In this document: in pieces, positions 1-11,400 of the stretch
Layout: each line of letters opens with the position of its first letter
How positions within the stretch are numbered: position 1 is the stretch's first letter
Assembly (NCBI RefSeq): GCF_932526225.1
Contig: NC_064035.1
Span: 4,835,501 to 4,899,500 of the forward strand
Direction: 5' to 3'
Source of the DNA: Nematostella vectensis
Lineage: Eukaryota; Cnidaria; Anthozoa; Actiniaria; Edwardsiidae
Length of the DNA stretch: 64,000 bases
Made by a program: the position numbers and the translations under genes
Notes under the pieces: model-generated
Seen by the model: the letters and a program-made list of their open reading frames with translations, nothing else
What the model was told of the DNA's origin: nothing
Databases searched by the model: none

Positions 1-360
1 GCCTATCTGGCAGAGACAGATCTCCATCGTATTTCTACAACAAAAATATTCACCCAGAGCGAAGTTAGCAGCTATCCAAAATACAAAATAAACATTAGAC
101 CGAGCTCTTGGTTGTTACCTATAGTAAATCAGAGGATATACCACACGGTGTTCTTCATTTACGCAAACCTTGTAAGTTTTTTAAGAAAATGGAAGAAAAA
201 AGCCCGACCCAAAATAGATTTTTTCTTATAACTCGCAACTCGTTAGCGCAATCAATAATATGAGGGCATTGAATGAGGCAATGTAAGCATTGGTTTGCAA
301 TTTGTTAGTTTGTTATTTAGCCGAATTTAGGGACCGCTTTTAATGACAGTTAGCCTCAGG
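1..360. other. A/T-rich stretch, no confident gene
   Basis: An open frame runs on the + strand from base 1 to a GTAAGT at about 171, but it matches nothing I recognise. The missing TM6-TM7 exons of the neighbouring GPCR gene were looked for on the minus strand here and not found; they probably lie to the left of the window. Confidence 0.4.
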
Positions 361-361
361 T

Positions 362-771
362 ACAAACGGTGAATACAGACTGCACAATGATGACATCCCT
401 TTCTCCACCCCTTGTCCCCTTCCCAACCCCTGATCCCCCTATTTAGCCCCTGGTCCCCTTCGTTCACTCCTTAGTCCCCTTATCCATCCCCTGGTCTCCA
501 CCACCCCTGATCAACTTATTAACCCCTTGGTCCCCTTTTTTACCCCTAGTCCCCTTCTCCACCCCCTGACCCCTTTCCCTTCTCCACCCGTCCTCATTCC
601 TTACACCACCCACTGATTTCCTTAACCACCCCCTGTTCCCGTTTTTCTCCCCTGATCCCCTTCCCTTCTCCACCCGTCCTTATCCCCTACACCACCCCCT
701 GATCCCCCTGGTTCTTTTCCACCCCTTGATCCCCTCCCATCTTCCACCCGTCCTCATCCCCTACATCACCA
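362..771. repeat. C-rich minisatellite (irregular)
   Basis: Degenerate tandem array built from variants of 'ccccttctccacccctgatc', strongly C-biased on the + strand. It lies downstream of the third GPCR exon, inside that gene's next intron. Open frames across it are low-complexity artefacts. Confidence 0.85.
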
Positions 772-789
772 TTAATTATAGTTACTCAC

Positions 790-2864
790 CTTGGTCTGAT
801 CTCGCAAGCTTTTCCAAGTCATCAACGCTAACAGCAGGTACACGACGGCGAACGCTGACCGAATAATGGTCACATACTCCCCGACCATGTGGTAGTAGAT
901 CATGCGGTAGATGACCGTAGGGGCGTCGCCCAGGTTTATCTGGTATAGGTTAAGAAACCACGGAATCGTCAGCGCAATGGTCACTATCCACATGCCAAGC
1001 ACGGCAAAGATCACTCTCCTAGTACTCATCCACAGCTGGAACCAAGGAGGTAAGAAGTTACCGAGAGACAAAGCCGATAAGTACATCTCAAAGCGGTAGA
1101 CAGATTGACAAGGTTCGAAAGAATGAGTATTATCTATTATTTACATTTATTTGTAGACTTTTATCACACCAACGAAATAAAAAAACTACAAAGTTAATAA
1201 AACTACGTAACTAAACAAGAATGGCAACTTTTTCTTCGATCCATAATTATATTTCTTTCGCAGGCCCGTAACCGGGAGGAGGGGGAGGTTCCTGGCGGTT
1301 CGGAAAAGGCCTCACGCCCAGTCGACTGGAAGGCCCACTCTATTAAAGGGACATTTAGTAACGATGCGAACTAGGACGAGCTACCTAAGAGAAAATGGCC
1401 CGCTAAATGAGTAAACGACCCCCCCCCCCCCTAGTCAAAATCTTGCCTACGGGTCTGATTCGGAACGATTTGGTAATTATAACGATGATTTCGAATAGCT
1501 TGCCTTGTAGCGCATTCCCCATTCGATGACAAGAAAGCGATCCAGCATCATCATCGCCATGCAAAAAAGATTGAGAAACACGAAGGCAGTCTGTGAGGAT
1601 GCTACACACGCCGATGTCAACCGACCTTTGACCACGTGATGCAAGGTAAGGATGCTCGTAAGCAAACTGACAGGTAGAGTGACAACCACGTTGAAGATGT
1701 CAATCAATGCCAAGTTTGCAATCAAAATGTTGGGAACTGTGCGAAGACTCCTGGGAAATTTAAATAGACAATGAAATGGTTATTTTCATACAGTGCTAGT
1801 AGAACGCGAGCTCTGATTGGCCAAAAAGAGGTCAGGTGATCTGGAACTCGCACACGTCATTGCGCCCGCGTTGTTTTCAATTGTTTTGGTTTCGACTTCA
1901 TCTCGTTGGGTAGATTTTTTTATGTAAGAAACGCTGTGAAGATGTGGATCATTAGAGGACGATGCACGCACAAAAGAGATAAATGTCATATCTTCTTACT
2001 GAAGATGGCTGTCCTCATGGAGAAATGGTTGTCGTTCACTTTTTTGTGGGGGGGGGGGGGAGGACTTATAATTGGTATTTCATAATTTCATGATTTCATT
2101 ACATTGGAATGAACATTGATCCCCGACCCTCTTTGGTAGACTATTTCGAATTTTAAATAAATGTAGTTTAAATCGTCGTTCTACACGCCAACACAAGCTA
2201 TGAAATTTCCTAATATTTTTTTACTGCACAGGTAATTAACTAATTTCGCACTAGATTTGTTATGTATAGTAGCAATAAGTCGGGTAAAATGCAGTGTCGT
2301 AGAAGGAAATGACCATTAGGGGCGTGGCTGTGCCCCCCCCCCCCCCAATCTTTCGAGGCCTGCTACGGCTCTGATGTAAGATTGCTGTGTAAGATTGCTG
2401 TGAATAGGTACAATCATGTTGCTATCATTTCTTTAGCACGTGCTTCCATCATCAAAGAGCTGAAATATGGCCAAAGTAGAAGGTGTTTGAGCACCTCTGA
2501 CACCGAAACGAGGACCTGCGTTATCTTTTCATTTTTGATTCGAATTTATTATGATATAGAGATTTTAATAAAAAAGTATCATCTCAGTGGGAAATCTTAG
2601 AGAAACATCAACTTCAAGGGGTTGGTTTTAATTTCTGCTCATATTGCAAGAATGAATGCGTGATGGCCGCCTCCCTTCCCTTTCGGTTCAATTATATTAT
2701 CACTAGTCTACTGGTGCCTACTTGAAGCGTTGTAGCAGTAGAAGAATGCTGCCATTGCCAAGTAGGGTGGCTATAACGATCGACACGTTCAGCGACATCT
2801 TCACAGACACATCTCTAGGCGGAGCTAAACGGATCTCACTGATCGCACTCAGGTTGAAATTCAT
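790..2864 (-). CDS. Class A (rhodopsin-like) G-protein-coupled receptor, 5' part
   Basis: Three exons encode the first 212 residues of a seven-transmembrane receptor: 2864-2722, 1750-1504 and 1035-790. Exon 1 starts at an ATG and carries TM1 with the family GN motif (LLGNGSILLLL). It splices (AA|GTAGGC to CAG|G) in frame into exon 2, which has TM2 with NLALID (Asp2.50) and TM3 ending in DRFLVIEW, a variant of the DRY motif. Exon 2 ends at a GC donor (CAAG|GCAAGC), phase 0. Exon 3 has TM4 (VLGMWIVTIALTIPWF, with the conserved Trp) and TM5, ending at AAG|GTGAGT. TM6-TM7 lie beyond the window or were not found. The second extracellular loop has no cysteine, so the usual TM3-ECL2 disulfide seems absent. 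The ligand cannot be inferred; class A is clear from the motifs. Confidence 0.85.
2041..2070. repeat. Poly-G tract in GPCR intron
   Basis: A G homopolymer of about 13 bases followed by 'aggactt'. A similar C tract is at 2333-2346 next to 'ggggcgtggctgtg'. These look like remnants of the dispersed 'ggggcgtagccagg' family seen elsewhere in the window. Confidence 0.5.
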
Positions 2865-3083
2865 CTTTAACCTGCCAGCAAAAAATAATTACCCTTTTGG
2901 TAGCCTTTAGATTTGACGTAATATAAAAAGCATCATATTCCGTTTTCTTGGTTGATCACATACGGCCTCGACATGTTTCGAGTACGTGAACGAAAAATCC
3001 AAGGGAATTGATGGCTTAAAATAGCTGGGGTTGGAGTTACCGAGGACTCAAAGTACAGTACCGCTCTCGAACATGTGGACATA

Positions 3084-3250
3084 TGTTCGCGAAATTGTTC
3101 GCGAAATTCGCGAACACCGTTCGCGAAATTCGCGAACACTGTTCGCGAAATTTGCGAACAATGTTCGCGAAATTCGCGAACACTGTTCGCGAAATTCGCG
3201 AACAACGTTCGCGAACAGCTGATGTTCGCGAACACAGTGTTCGCGAACAG
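3084..3250. repeat. Left 22-bp TCGCGA array
   Basis: About seven units of gttcgcgaaattcgcgaaca plus two variable bases, then shorter gttcgcgaacag variants. Each unit contains two TCGCGA hexamers, so every unit is itself palindromic and the whole array can fold. Confidence 0.9.
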
Positions 3251-3594
3251 ACCGGGACAAACCGATTGACAAACGGGAACTCGTACCGTGTAACCGAAGA
3301 CTTACAGTACTGATACTCACTTAAAATACATACAGGAGTTCTGCAAGCGATTCAAATAAATTGTTCGTGTAAAAGTCAGCTGAGAGCTATGGTTATCGTT
3401 AAAATCAGAAACAACAAATTCAGTTATAGTCTGATATGCCTCGAGTTCAATTATTTGTAGACGATCAAAACAAGACACTATCAAGTTTGAGGAATAAAGA
3501 CGATAAAGATGGCGGATGAAAGCCAAAGCATGCGAAGGATTCGAACGTGGATTTACGAGGGCAGACACAGGCAAAAAAGTTAGTTAGTTTATTC

Positions 3595-4235
3595 TGAAAA
3601 GCTTGCCTCGAAAAGGGAAGGAATGTCGATCGCTTGATATTCTTCGAAGATTGTCGAATGTGACAACTGCTAGCGAATACTTTTGAACAGCGGGAAGCCA
3701 TCTATTTAACAAATACTTGTATTACACACGGGATAATTAATTTGGGGAAGGAATGCCGATCGCTTGATATTCTTCGATGATTTTCGAATGTGTGAAAACT
3801 GCTAGCGAAGAATTTTGAAATTCTATTTGACAAATACTTGTAATAAACACGGGAGAAGGAATACCGATTGCTTGATATCCTCCGAAGATTTTCGAATGTG
3901 TGAAAACTGCTAGCGAAGAATTTTGAAATTCTATTTGACAAATACTTGTAATAAACACGGGAGAAGGAATGCCGATCGCTTGATATCCTTCGAAGATTTT
4001 CGAATGTGTGAAAACTGCTAGCGAAGAATTTTGAAATTCTATAATTGACAAATACTTGTAATAAACACGGGAGAAGGAATGCCGATCGCTTGATATCCTT
4101 AGAAGATTTTCGAATGTGTGAAAACTGCTAGCGAAGAATTTTGAACATCGGAAAGCCATCTCTTTAACAAAGACTTGTATTAGACACGGGAGAATAAGTT
4201 TGAGGTGGGAATGCTGATCGCTTGATATTCTACAA
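3595..4235 (+). repeat. Inner tandem array, left orientation
   Basis: Six copies of a ~110-130 bp unit (landmark gccgatcgcttgatat near 3620, 3752, 3862, 3969, 4080 and 4211), each also carrying gaagattttcgaatgtgtga and aactgctagcgaag. Confidence 0.85.
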
Positions 4236-4309
4236 AACCCGAAAAGAAGACATTTATAGTAGAGCATGTTGTCGCTGACTAATGTATTCGAACACAAACG
4301 AAAATCATT

Positions 4310-5735
4310 CGAAAATCTTCGAAGAATATCAAGCGATCGGCATTCCTTCCTCAAACTAATTCTCCCGTGTCTAATACAAGTTTTTGTCAAATAAATGGCT
4401 TCCCAGTGTTCAAAAGGATTGGCTAGCAGTTTTCACACAATCGAAAATCTTCGAATAATATCAAGCGATCGGCATTCCCTCCTCAAACTAATTCTCTCTC
4501 TCTGTCAAATAATGGCTTCCCGCTGTTATTAAGTCTACGCTAGCAGTTTTCACACATTTCGAAAATCTTCGAAGACAATCAAGCGATCGGCATTCCCTCC
4601 TCAAACTAATTCTCCCGTGTTTAGTACAAGTCTTTGCTTTGTCAAATAAATGGCTTCCCGCTTTTCAAAGTATTCGCTAGCAGTTAACACACATTCGACA
4701 ATCTTCGAAGAATATCAAGAGATCGGCATTCCCTCCTCAAACTAATTCTCATGTGTTTATTACATGTCTTTGTCAAATAAATGGCTTCCCGCTGTTATTA
4801 AGTCTTCGCTAGCAGTTTTCACACATTTCGAAAATCTTCGAATAATATCAAGCGATCGTTCGGCGTTCCTTCCTCAAACTAATTCTCTTGTGTTTATTAC
4901 ATGTCTTTGTCAAATAATGGCTTCCCGCTGTTATTAAGTCTACGCTAGCAGTTTTCACACATTTCGAAAATCTTCGAAGAAAATCAAGCAATCGGCATTC
5001 CCTCCTCAAACTAATTCTCCCGTGTTTAGTACAAGTCTTTGCTTTGTCAAATAATGGCTTCCCGCTTTCAAAAGTCTTCGCTAGCAGTTTTCACACATTC
5101 GAAAATCTTCGAAGAATATCAAGCGATCGGCATTCCTTTCTCAAACTAATTCTCATGTGTTTATTACATGCCTTTGTCAAATAATGGCTTCCCGCTGTTA
5201 TTAAGTCTACGCTAGCAGTTTTCTGACACATTTCGAAAATCTTCGAAGAAAATCAAGCAATCGGCATTCCCTCCTCAAACTAATTCTCCCGTGTTTAGTA
5301 CAAGTCTTTGCTTTGTCAAATAATGGCTTCCCGCTTTCAAAAGTCTTCGCTAGCAGTTTTCACACATTCGAAAATCTTCGAAGAATATCAAGCGATCGGC
5401 ATTCCTTTCTCAAACTAATTCTCATGTGTTTATTACATGCCTTTGTCAAATAATGGCTTCCCGCTGTTATTAAGTCTACGCTAGCAGTTTTCTGACACAT
5501 TTCGAAAATCTTCGAAGAAAATCAAGCGATCGGCATTCCCTCCTCAAACTAATTCTCCCGTGTTTAGTACAAGTCTTTGCTTTGTCAAATAAATGGCTTC
5601 CCGCTTTTCAAAGTATTCGCTAGCAGTTAACACACATTCGACAATCTTCGAAGAATATCAAGCGATGGGCATTCCCTCCTCAAACTAATTCTCTGTCTAA
5701 TACAAGTCTTTGTCAAATAAATGGCTTCTCGCTGT
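4310..5735 (-). repeat. Inner tandem array, inverted orientation
   Basis: About eleven copies of the reverse complement of the left unit (landmark atcaagcgatcggcattcc), period about 130-137 bp. The arm is more than twice as long as the left arm, so it expanded by unequal exchange after inversion or was asymmetric from the start. Confidence 0.85.
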
Positions 5736-5795
5736 TCCAGCTGTTATTAAGCCCTGGATCACACGTTACCGTTCGTCAAACCGTTTATTTTGCAT

Positions 5796-5981
5796 CTGTT
5801 CGCGAACAGCGTGTTCGCGAACAGTCTATATGTTCGCGAATTTCGCGAACGTTGTTCGCGAATTTCGCGAAAGCCGTTCGCGAATTTCGCGAACACTGTT
5901 CGCGAATTTCGCGAACGCTGTTCGCGAATTTCGCGAACGTTGTTCGCGAAAGTTTCGCGAACAGTGTCCCTATGTTCGTGA
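5796..5981. repeat. Right TCGCGA array
   Basis: Units of gttcgcgaatttcgcgaacg, the reverse complement of the left array unit, preceded by the shorter cgcgaacag variants in mirror order to the left side. Confidence 0.9.
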
Positions 5982-6003
5982 GCGGTACTGTATATCGAGA
6001 GTC

Positions 6004-8460
6004 AATGGTACTGTCTCAAGACGAGCGAACGTTTAAATGGTAATACCCTTTTTTACGATACGATAAGTATAAAACATAGGAAGAGGGCTTTATGAAATTT
6101 ATATCCAATTTCTTCCATACGTACTAGCCGCACCCGCCCGCTAAAAACTACTTTTTGTGTAAAAAGGGGTTCTCAAAAAAGACTTTTCATTATCGGACGA
6201 ACATTTATATTCAGTAGCGGATCTAGGGGGGGAGGGGGTTAAGGGGTTTAACCCCTCCCCCTTTAGGCTGCCAGAAAGCCATATGTAACAAAATAAAATT
6301 ACCCCCCTTCGTCACTGAGCCAAACCCCTCTTTAAACAGGCTTGGATCACGTTTCACGGACCGGGCAATATGGCTTTTCACGTTTCACGGACCTAAAAAT
6401 GGCCTTTTATTTTACACGGATGTCGAAATGGACGATTTCACGTTTTTCGTAGGGTGAAAAATGGCAAAATATCGTTTCATGAAAATACCCTTTACGTACC
6501 CTGTTTAGACAAGCAAAAAAGCCCTCAAGGTATCCATAGCAAACTTGTTTGTTGAAAAAGTGACTAAAAAGGCATCGTCCTCGACGCACTTGCATTCCAT
6601 GTATTTAGTAGCAATCTTCTATTTTACATTCTTTATCTAAGTGCCCGTGTTCTTGTGTGTGCAGTGCTCAAAAGAAAAAATTAGGAAAAAGCCCATTATT
6701 TTTTCCCCATTTTGTAATGGCCAAAGCGTCATTGTAATATCCCTGTAAAAAAAGTTTTTCGTACCTCGTAAAAGTAAAGGTCTCCCTTTTTTAAGCTCAA
6801 TCGTCCACCAGCACCTTTCCTGCGAAAACGCTTCATGAAAATGCTGAAACAGCTGTTATACTAGCTTCTTTAAGAAGCAGGCTTACGGGATATGTATCAT
6901 ATGTTTGATGTTTGCGAACGTTTGTTCACGTGATCTGTTTGTTGATCGTGGGATGCATTCAACGAAGCTGGACAAGATGGAGATCGAAAGGACACTTTAC
7001 ATCTGCTTCTTCTATCGTATTTGCTGTTTCACACATTCTCTGTTTTGCTGTAAGGTACAGCCGCTATCGATCTATGCTGGTAAAAAGGTCGAGTTTAACA
7101 CAATATGGATGTTATGTAATATGGCGGCAAGAAGCCTAAAAAGAAGACGTTTATGACGTTCCCTCATAAAAGGGAAAATTAAACTGCAGCCAAATTAGGT
7201 TTTAATTATCATGGAACCGCTAAGGATAATTAAAAACAGTGTGTAGTTAATCTCCACTTCTGAAGCACAAAAAAGTCAGAGTTGTCAAACTTTAGACCGG
7301 AAAAAAATTTAGATCGGCAAGAATACGTCGTTTTCGAGTGTTGAACCAAAGTCTCACCTCGAGCCCTAGTACATGTCAACAAATTTTTTTCATGTAAAAG
7401 TATGCCAAAATTTCTTGAAAAAAAAAAGAAATTAGTTTGACATCACAGCCGGAACTTTTTGTGACTTTTATCAAAACATATATTTAAATTGTGAAGATTT
7501 GCTACGGGCTATGATCAACCAGATACCATTGGAAAACGTATAATATTTGAAGATCATTTTGTAAGAAATGATCTACATTTTGGCGACGAACTAACGTAAT
7601 ACCATATTTTTATTTTCAAAAAGGAACGGCGGAAAAGATCCCCATATGAAAGCTGTTTATCAAAACCAAAAAAAAAAAAAAAGAAGCCTTGACCTAGGAC
7701 TGTCTTCGCCCATGGCAGGGAGCACATATAAACATAAAAATACCGAAATTTCTTGCGGCAGTTATTTTCAATGGCAAATGTGATATTCTGATATATCGCG
7801 CTTAAACAGCTGTGCGAACGTGTAGGCGGAAAGGGAAGGGGAAAAAATATCATCTTTGCATGAGTCTTTCGTTAGGCACCCGACACGACAGAAGCTGTAA
7901 CACAGAACATCGTAAAATATTAAAAAAATTCGAATAAAAGAAAAATACCTGTTTTCGGAAATTAAATTTTATACGGCCAACAAACCGTTAAAAGTTTGTA
8001 TAAGCCTTGAGATTAAAAGATTGTAAGCTTTGAGTTTATTTAAAAAAAATTCAACTACGCTGCCTCGGGTAAACCTCCAGTTATATCAGGCGTCGCAAAA
8101 AGCACTGAACACAATTTTAGTAATCTTTCCTTTCATTTTCTATTATGTTATACAGTGGAACCCCTATATCTCTAAACAACTCCTTTATCTCTACCTGCGG
8201 TATAAAAGGCGCGTCCCTGGTCTAAGTTTTCATTACTCTCTGTAAGCGTGTCCGTGTATTTATCAAGGGTGTCCGTGTATTTATCAAGGGTGTCCGTGTA
8301 TTTATCAAGCGTGTCCCGTGTTTACGTCGACAAGTAGATTCGTAGATAGATTTGTCCGATAGCAGGTTTGGTGGCATCGTCATATCTGACAATGCCTTAT
8401 TTCAAACTGCTAGCATGACTGTAAACCCCCCAGCACTTGTTTCCAGAATGTACAAATTAG
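6004..8460. other. Intergenic region without a recognised gene
   Basis: A/T-rich. Near 6217-6300 there is a dispersed-repeat fragment (agtagcggatctaggggggg with a ccctccccctttaggctgcc arm) resembling the miniature elements at 54.8 and 56.7 kb. At 8250-8315 a short 26-bp unit (gtgtccgtgtatttatcaag) occurs about four times. No coding exon with credible splice sites was recognised. Confidence 0.6.
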
Positions 8461-11400
8461 CTAGGTAGCTAGGGCCATGGGTTTCAATTGCCTTTCACTC
8501 AGGCATTTGTTGAGTTGTTCCCAGAAGTGCGGCTTGACGTAACAGTTCAAATAGTCCAGATACGTCTTGTGACGCAGCTCGAGCGGCACATTGCACTCTC
8601 TGTACAAAATGGCAACTACTTGATGGGCGCGAATGCTACGATTGAGGGCTTGGTGAAGTTCGTGTTTGCAGTACTCGCTTTCAATAAAGTCTGGTGAGAG
8701 AATAGCTAGGGTTTTTCGACTGTGGTAGATGGCGTTTGCTATGTTGACCACAATCGCTTCTCCAGGCATAAAGTCACGAAGATCAATGCAGCACTTGAAT
8801 CCAGCATTCTCTAGCCTCTCCTGTAGCTCTTTAGCGAATTTTATGTCTTTTGAACTGTAGCAGATGAACACGTCGTACAGCGAAGAGAATTCGTCGTCAT
8901 CTTTTAGTTAAGAAAAATAATAAAGTAAAAAGCATGGAAAAACAATCCCACATTATAGTTAGGGAATAGACCACGAAAACGTCACGCAAGAGACCATGGT
9001 CACGGAAAAAATGACACAAGAGACCATAGTCACGGAAATGTCACGCAAGATAATGGTCATGGTATGTCACGGAAGAGACAATGGTCACAGGAACGTCACA
9101 AGAGACCATGGCAACGGGAACGTCACGCAAGAGACCATAGTCACGGAAATGTCACACAAGATAATGGTCATGGTATGTCACGGAAGAGACAATGGTCACA
9201 GGAACGTCACAAGAGACCATGGCAACGGGAACGTCACGCAAGAGACCATCGTCACAGGAACGTCACGCCAAGAGACCATGGTCACAGAAACTTCACATAA
9301 GAGTAAACAAAACGTAAACACGAACAAAACATAAACAAAACGTAAAAGACACAAAGTAGTCAAAACGATACGCCGCCACGAAATACCGCCAAGACACCCG
9401 GCGTTTTGTCCTACAAGAGACGTGTTTCTAAGCCAGGATCTAATCGTGTGAGCTCTTATACATACCTTCACTAGATTGCTGGTACGGGAATGCAGAACGT
9501 TTACAGCGACGTCGGTACCACAGGAAGACCGTGACAGAGACCCCCATTAAGATACCAAGTGCAACGGCTACCAACCACAAGGGTCGATTCCTCAGAGAAG
9601 CTGATATAAAAGACAGTTACTGGCTTATAGTGCAAGAACATATTCCGATAAAGGCGAATAAACTAAACTACACGTTCACTAATTAGTCATCTCATCTCCC
9701 GCCATTGAAGCAGAGCTTTTGCCCCAAGTGAAATCACCCTCGGTACCGAGGCACAGAGACACAAACAGTCGTAAAATCTAAACGATCAAAAGGGACAGAG
9801 GTAAGGGTACCTCATTAGTTATTTTATTTATCCTGATACGATCACATCCAACCGTGAGCTCGGTTACAAGCGCTAGGGTTCCTGTGTACCCGAGATCCCT
9901 TAGACATTGGAGCAATTTGTACACAACGGCTTGGAACCGAGCCTAATCTAACTTCATAGCAAAATAAAACATTTCACTTAGGTATAGAAAAGCTTCAAAT
10001 CGGGCCCCGCGAGAGTACTGGCTTTTTTTCCTGTAGTTTACCACACGTGGCTTTAAGCATAGGAATGTGACCCTTACCACGTGGACACTCATCCTCTGAT
10101 CTCGCGGGCTCATGCGAAGCCAAAGAATCGTGTCGTGGAGTCCCAGATGTACAGTTGGTACAATGATAGGTCTCGTTCTGCCCGCCGACACTAAAGGTCC
10201 CGTATGGGCATGGGATCTTTTCATCAGTCCACCACGGACAGAAGTACCCAGCAGGGCAGGGAGCTGGGAACAAAAACATGATAGTCAAGACAACGGCTGA
10301 AAAATATGTTGACGTCAAAACAAGTCGTTGACGTTAGCGTCTAGAACGAGGTGCAACTATGTTCTTATAACAGAGTCGGACAACCCTCTTTTTTTGGATG
10401 GGATTGGTACATTTCTATTTTCCCCTGAAGGCCTGAAAAATTACCAACAAACTTACCAGTATTTAATATGAACGACTTGTTTACACTAAAACTTTTACTG
10501 CTTCGTCCATAACAATCCCACTTTCCTTGATCCTCCCGGGTAACATTTGAGATCCGTAACTTCTGGGTAAATAATGACTTTTCTTGTAATCCAAGAAAAT
10601 TCCAATACCTCCCCCCGTCATCAACAAGTTGCCCAACACGACGGAAGCGCACGAGCCCACCGGGTACACCAAAGTCTATAGTACATGTCAAATTGATGGT
10701 GCTTCCGAGGTATGCTGCGTAACGGTCACCATCAATCCCGACATAGCGTACGGATGGCTTGTCGTAAGGCCTCACTACAAAGAAATTATGAAAATCAAGA
10801 AAAAAAAGAAATTAGGTATGCTTGTGTATATAAGTACAAACTGATTTAGACTTGAATACTTCTAAGGGGGGGGGGGGGGGCTTTTTTGGGTGCGCAGGGA
10901 TCTTTTTTTCAAAGCATGCAGATAGGTTTTTTCGTCCACCAATTGGTGATGGATATTTAAAAAAAGCCCCCCCCCCACCAAAAGTCAAATGGTTGGTCCC
11001 TAAGCAAAACACAAAGTTACAGTGAGGACACAAAAAAGCGGGCCATGCTGTCTTGTTCCCCTATCACCCCCGTCCCCCAAACTCACCTGTCGTGTCCCTT
11101 CCGTGTCCCTTCCTTCTCCTCAACTTCACCTGTCTTTTTCCCTCTTCCTCAGCATCCACCCCCTTACATGTATTTTTTTCCAAAACAAAATGCCTCACTG
11201 AACAATTTTAAACTTTTACATTGAGGACACAGAAAGTGGGCTATGCTGAACAACTTTGACCAATCAGATTTGGCTTGTACACCGTAAACATTTTGAAAAA
11301 AAGTCCTGGCTATGAGCCTGACAGGTGAGGTTGGGGATAAGAGGGGAACATTACAGGTGAGGTGAGGGGGAGGAAAGGGGGAAAAGACAGCATAGATGGG

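Larger units (their letters stand above)
3045..6003. mobile_element. Foldback-type transposable element with nested inverted tandem arrays
   Basis: The two ends are inverted copies. The left end reads gactc-aaagt-acagtaccgctc-tcgaacat; the complement of the right end reads gactc-tcgatat-acagtaccgctc-acgaacat. Inside each end is a 22-bp array built on ttcgcgaa palindromes (3084-3250 and 5796-5981). Next come short matching inner flanks (3251-3290 against 5755-5795). Then comes a second array of ~110-145 bp units centred on gccgatcgcttgatat, forward at 3595-4235 and reverse-complemented at 4310-5735, joined by a ~70 bp non-repeated loop. This matches the layout of foldback (FB-like) elements: long inverted repeats made of subrepeats. 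No transposase frame is present, so it would be non-autonomous. Target-site duplications could not be defined by eye. Confidence 0.75.

Noticed and set aside
1..240. Open + frame ending near a GTAAGT, with a TM-like FFIYANL stretch
   Set aside because: No family recognised, no start, and opposite in strand to the GPCR gene; too weak to call an exon.
3031..4390. Open frames of 100-217 residues
   Set aside because: They are translations of the TCGCGA and inner foldback arrays, repetitive and present on both strands.
2933..5981. CRISPR-like regularly spaced repeats
   Set aside because: Units abut without unique spacers, no cas genes, and the DNA is eukaryotic; it is a foldback element.
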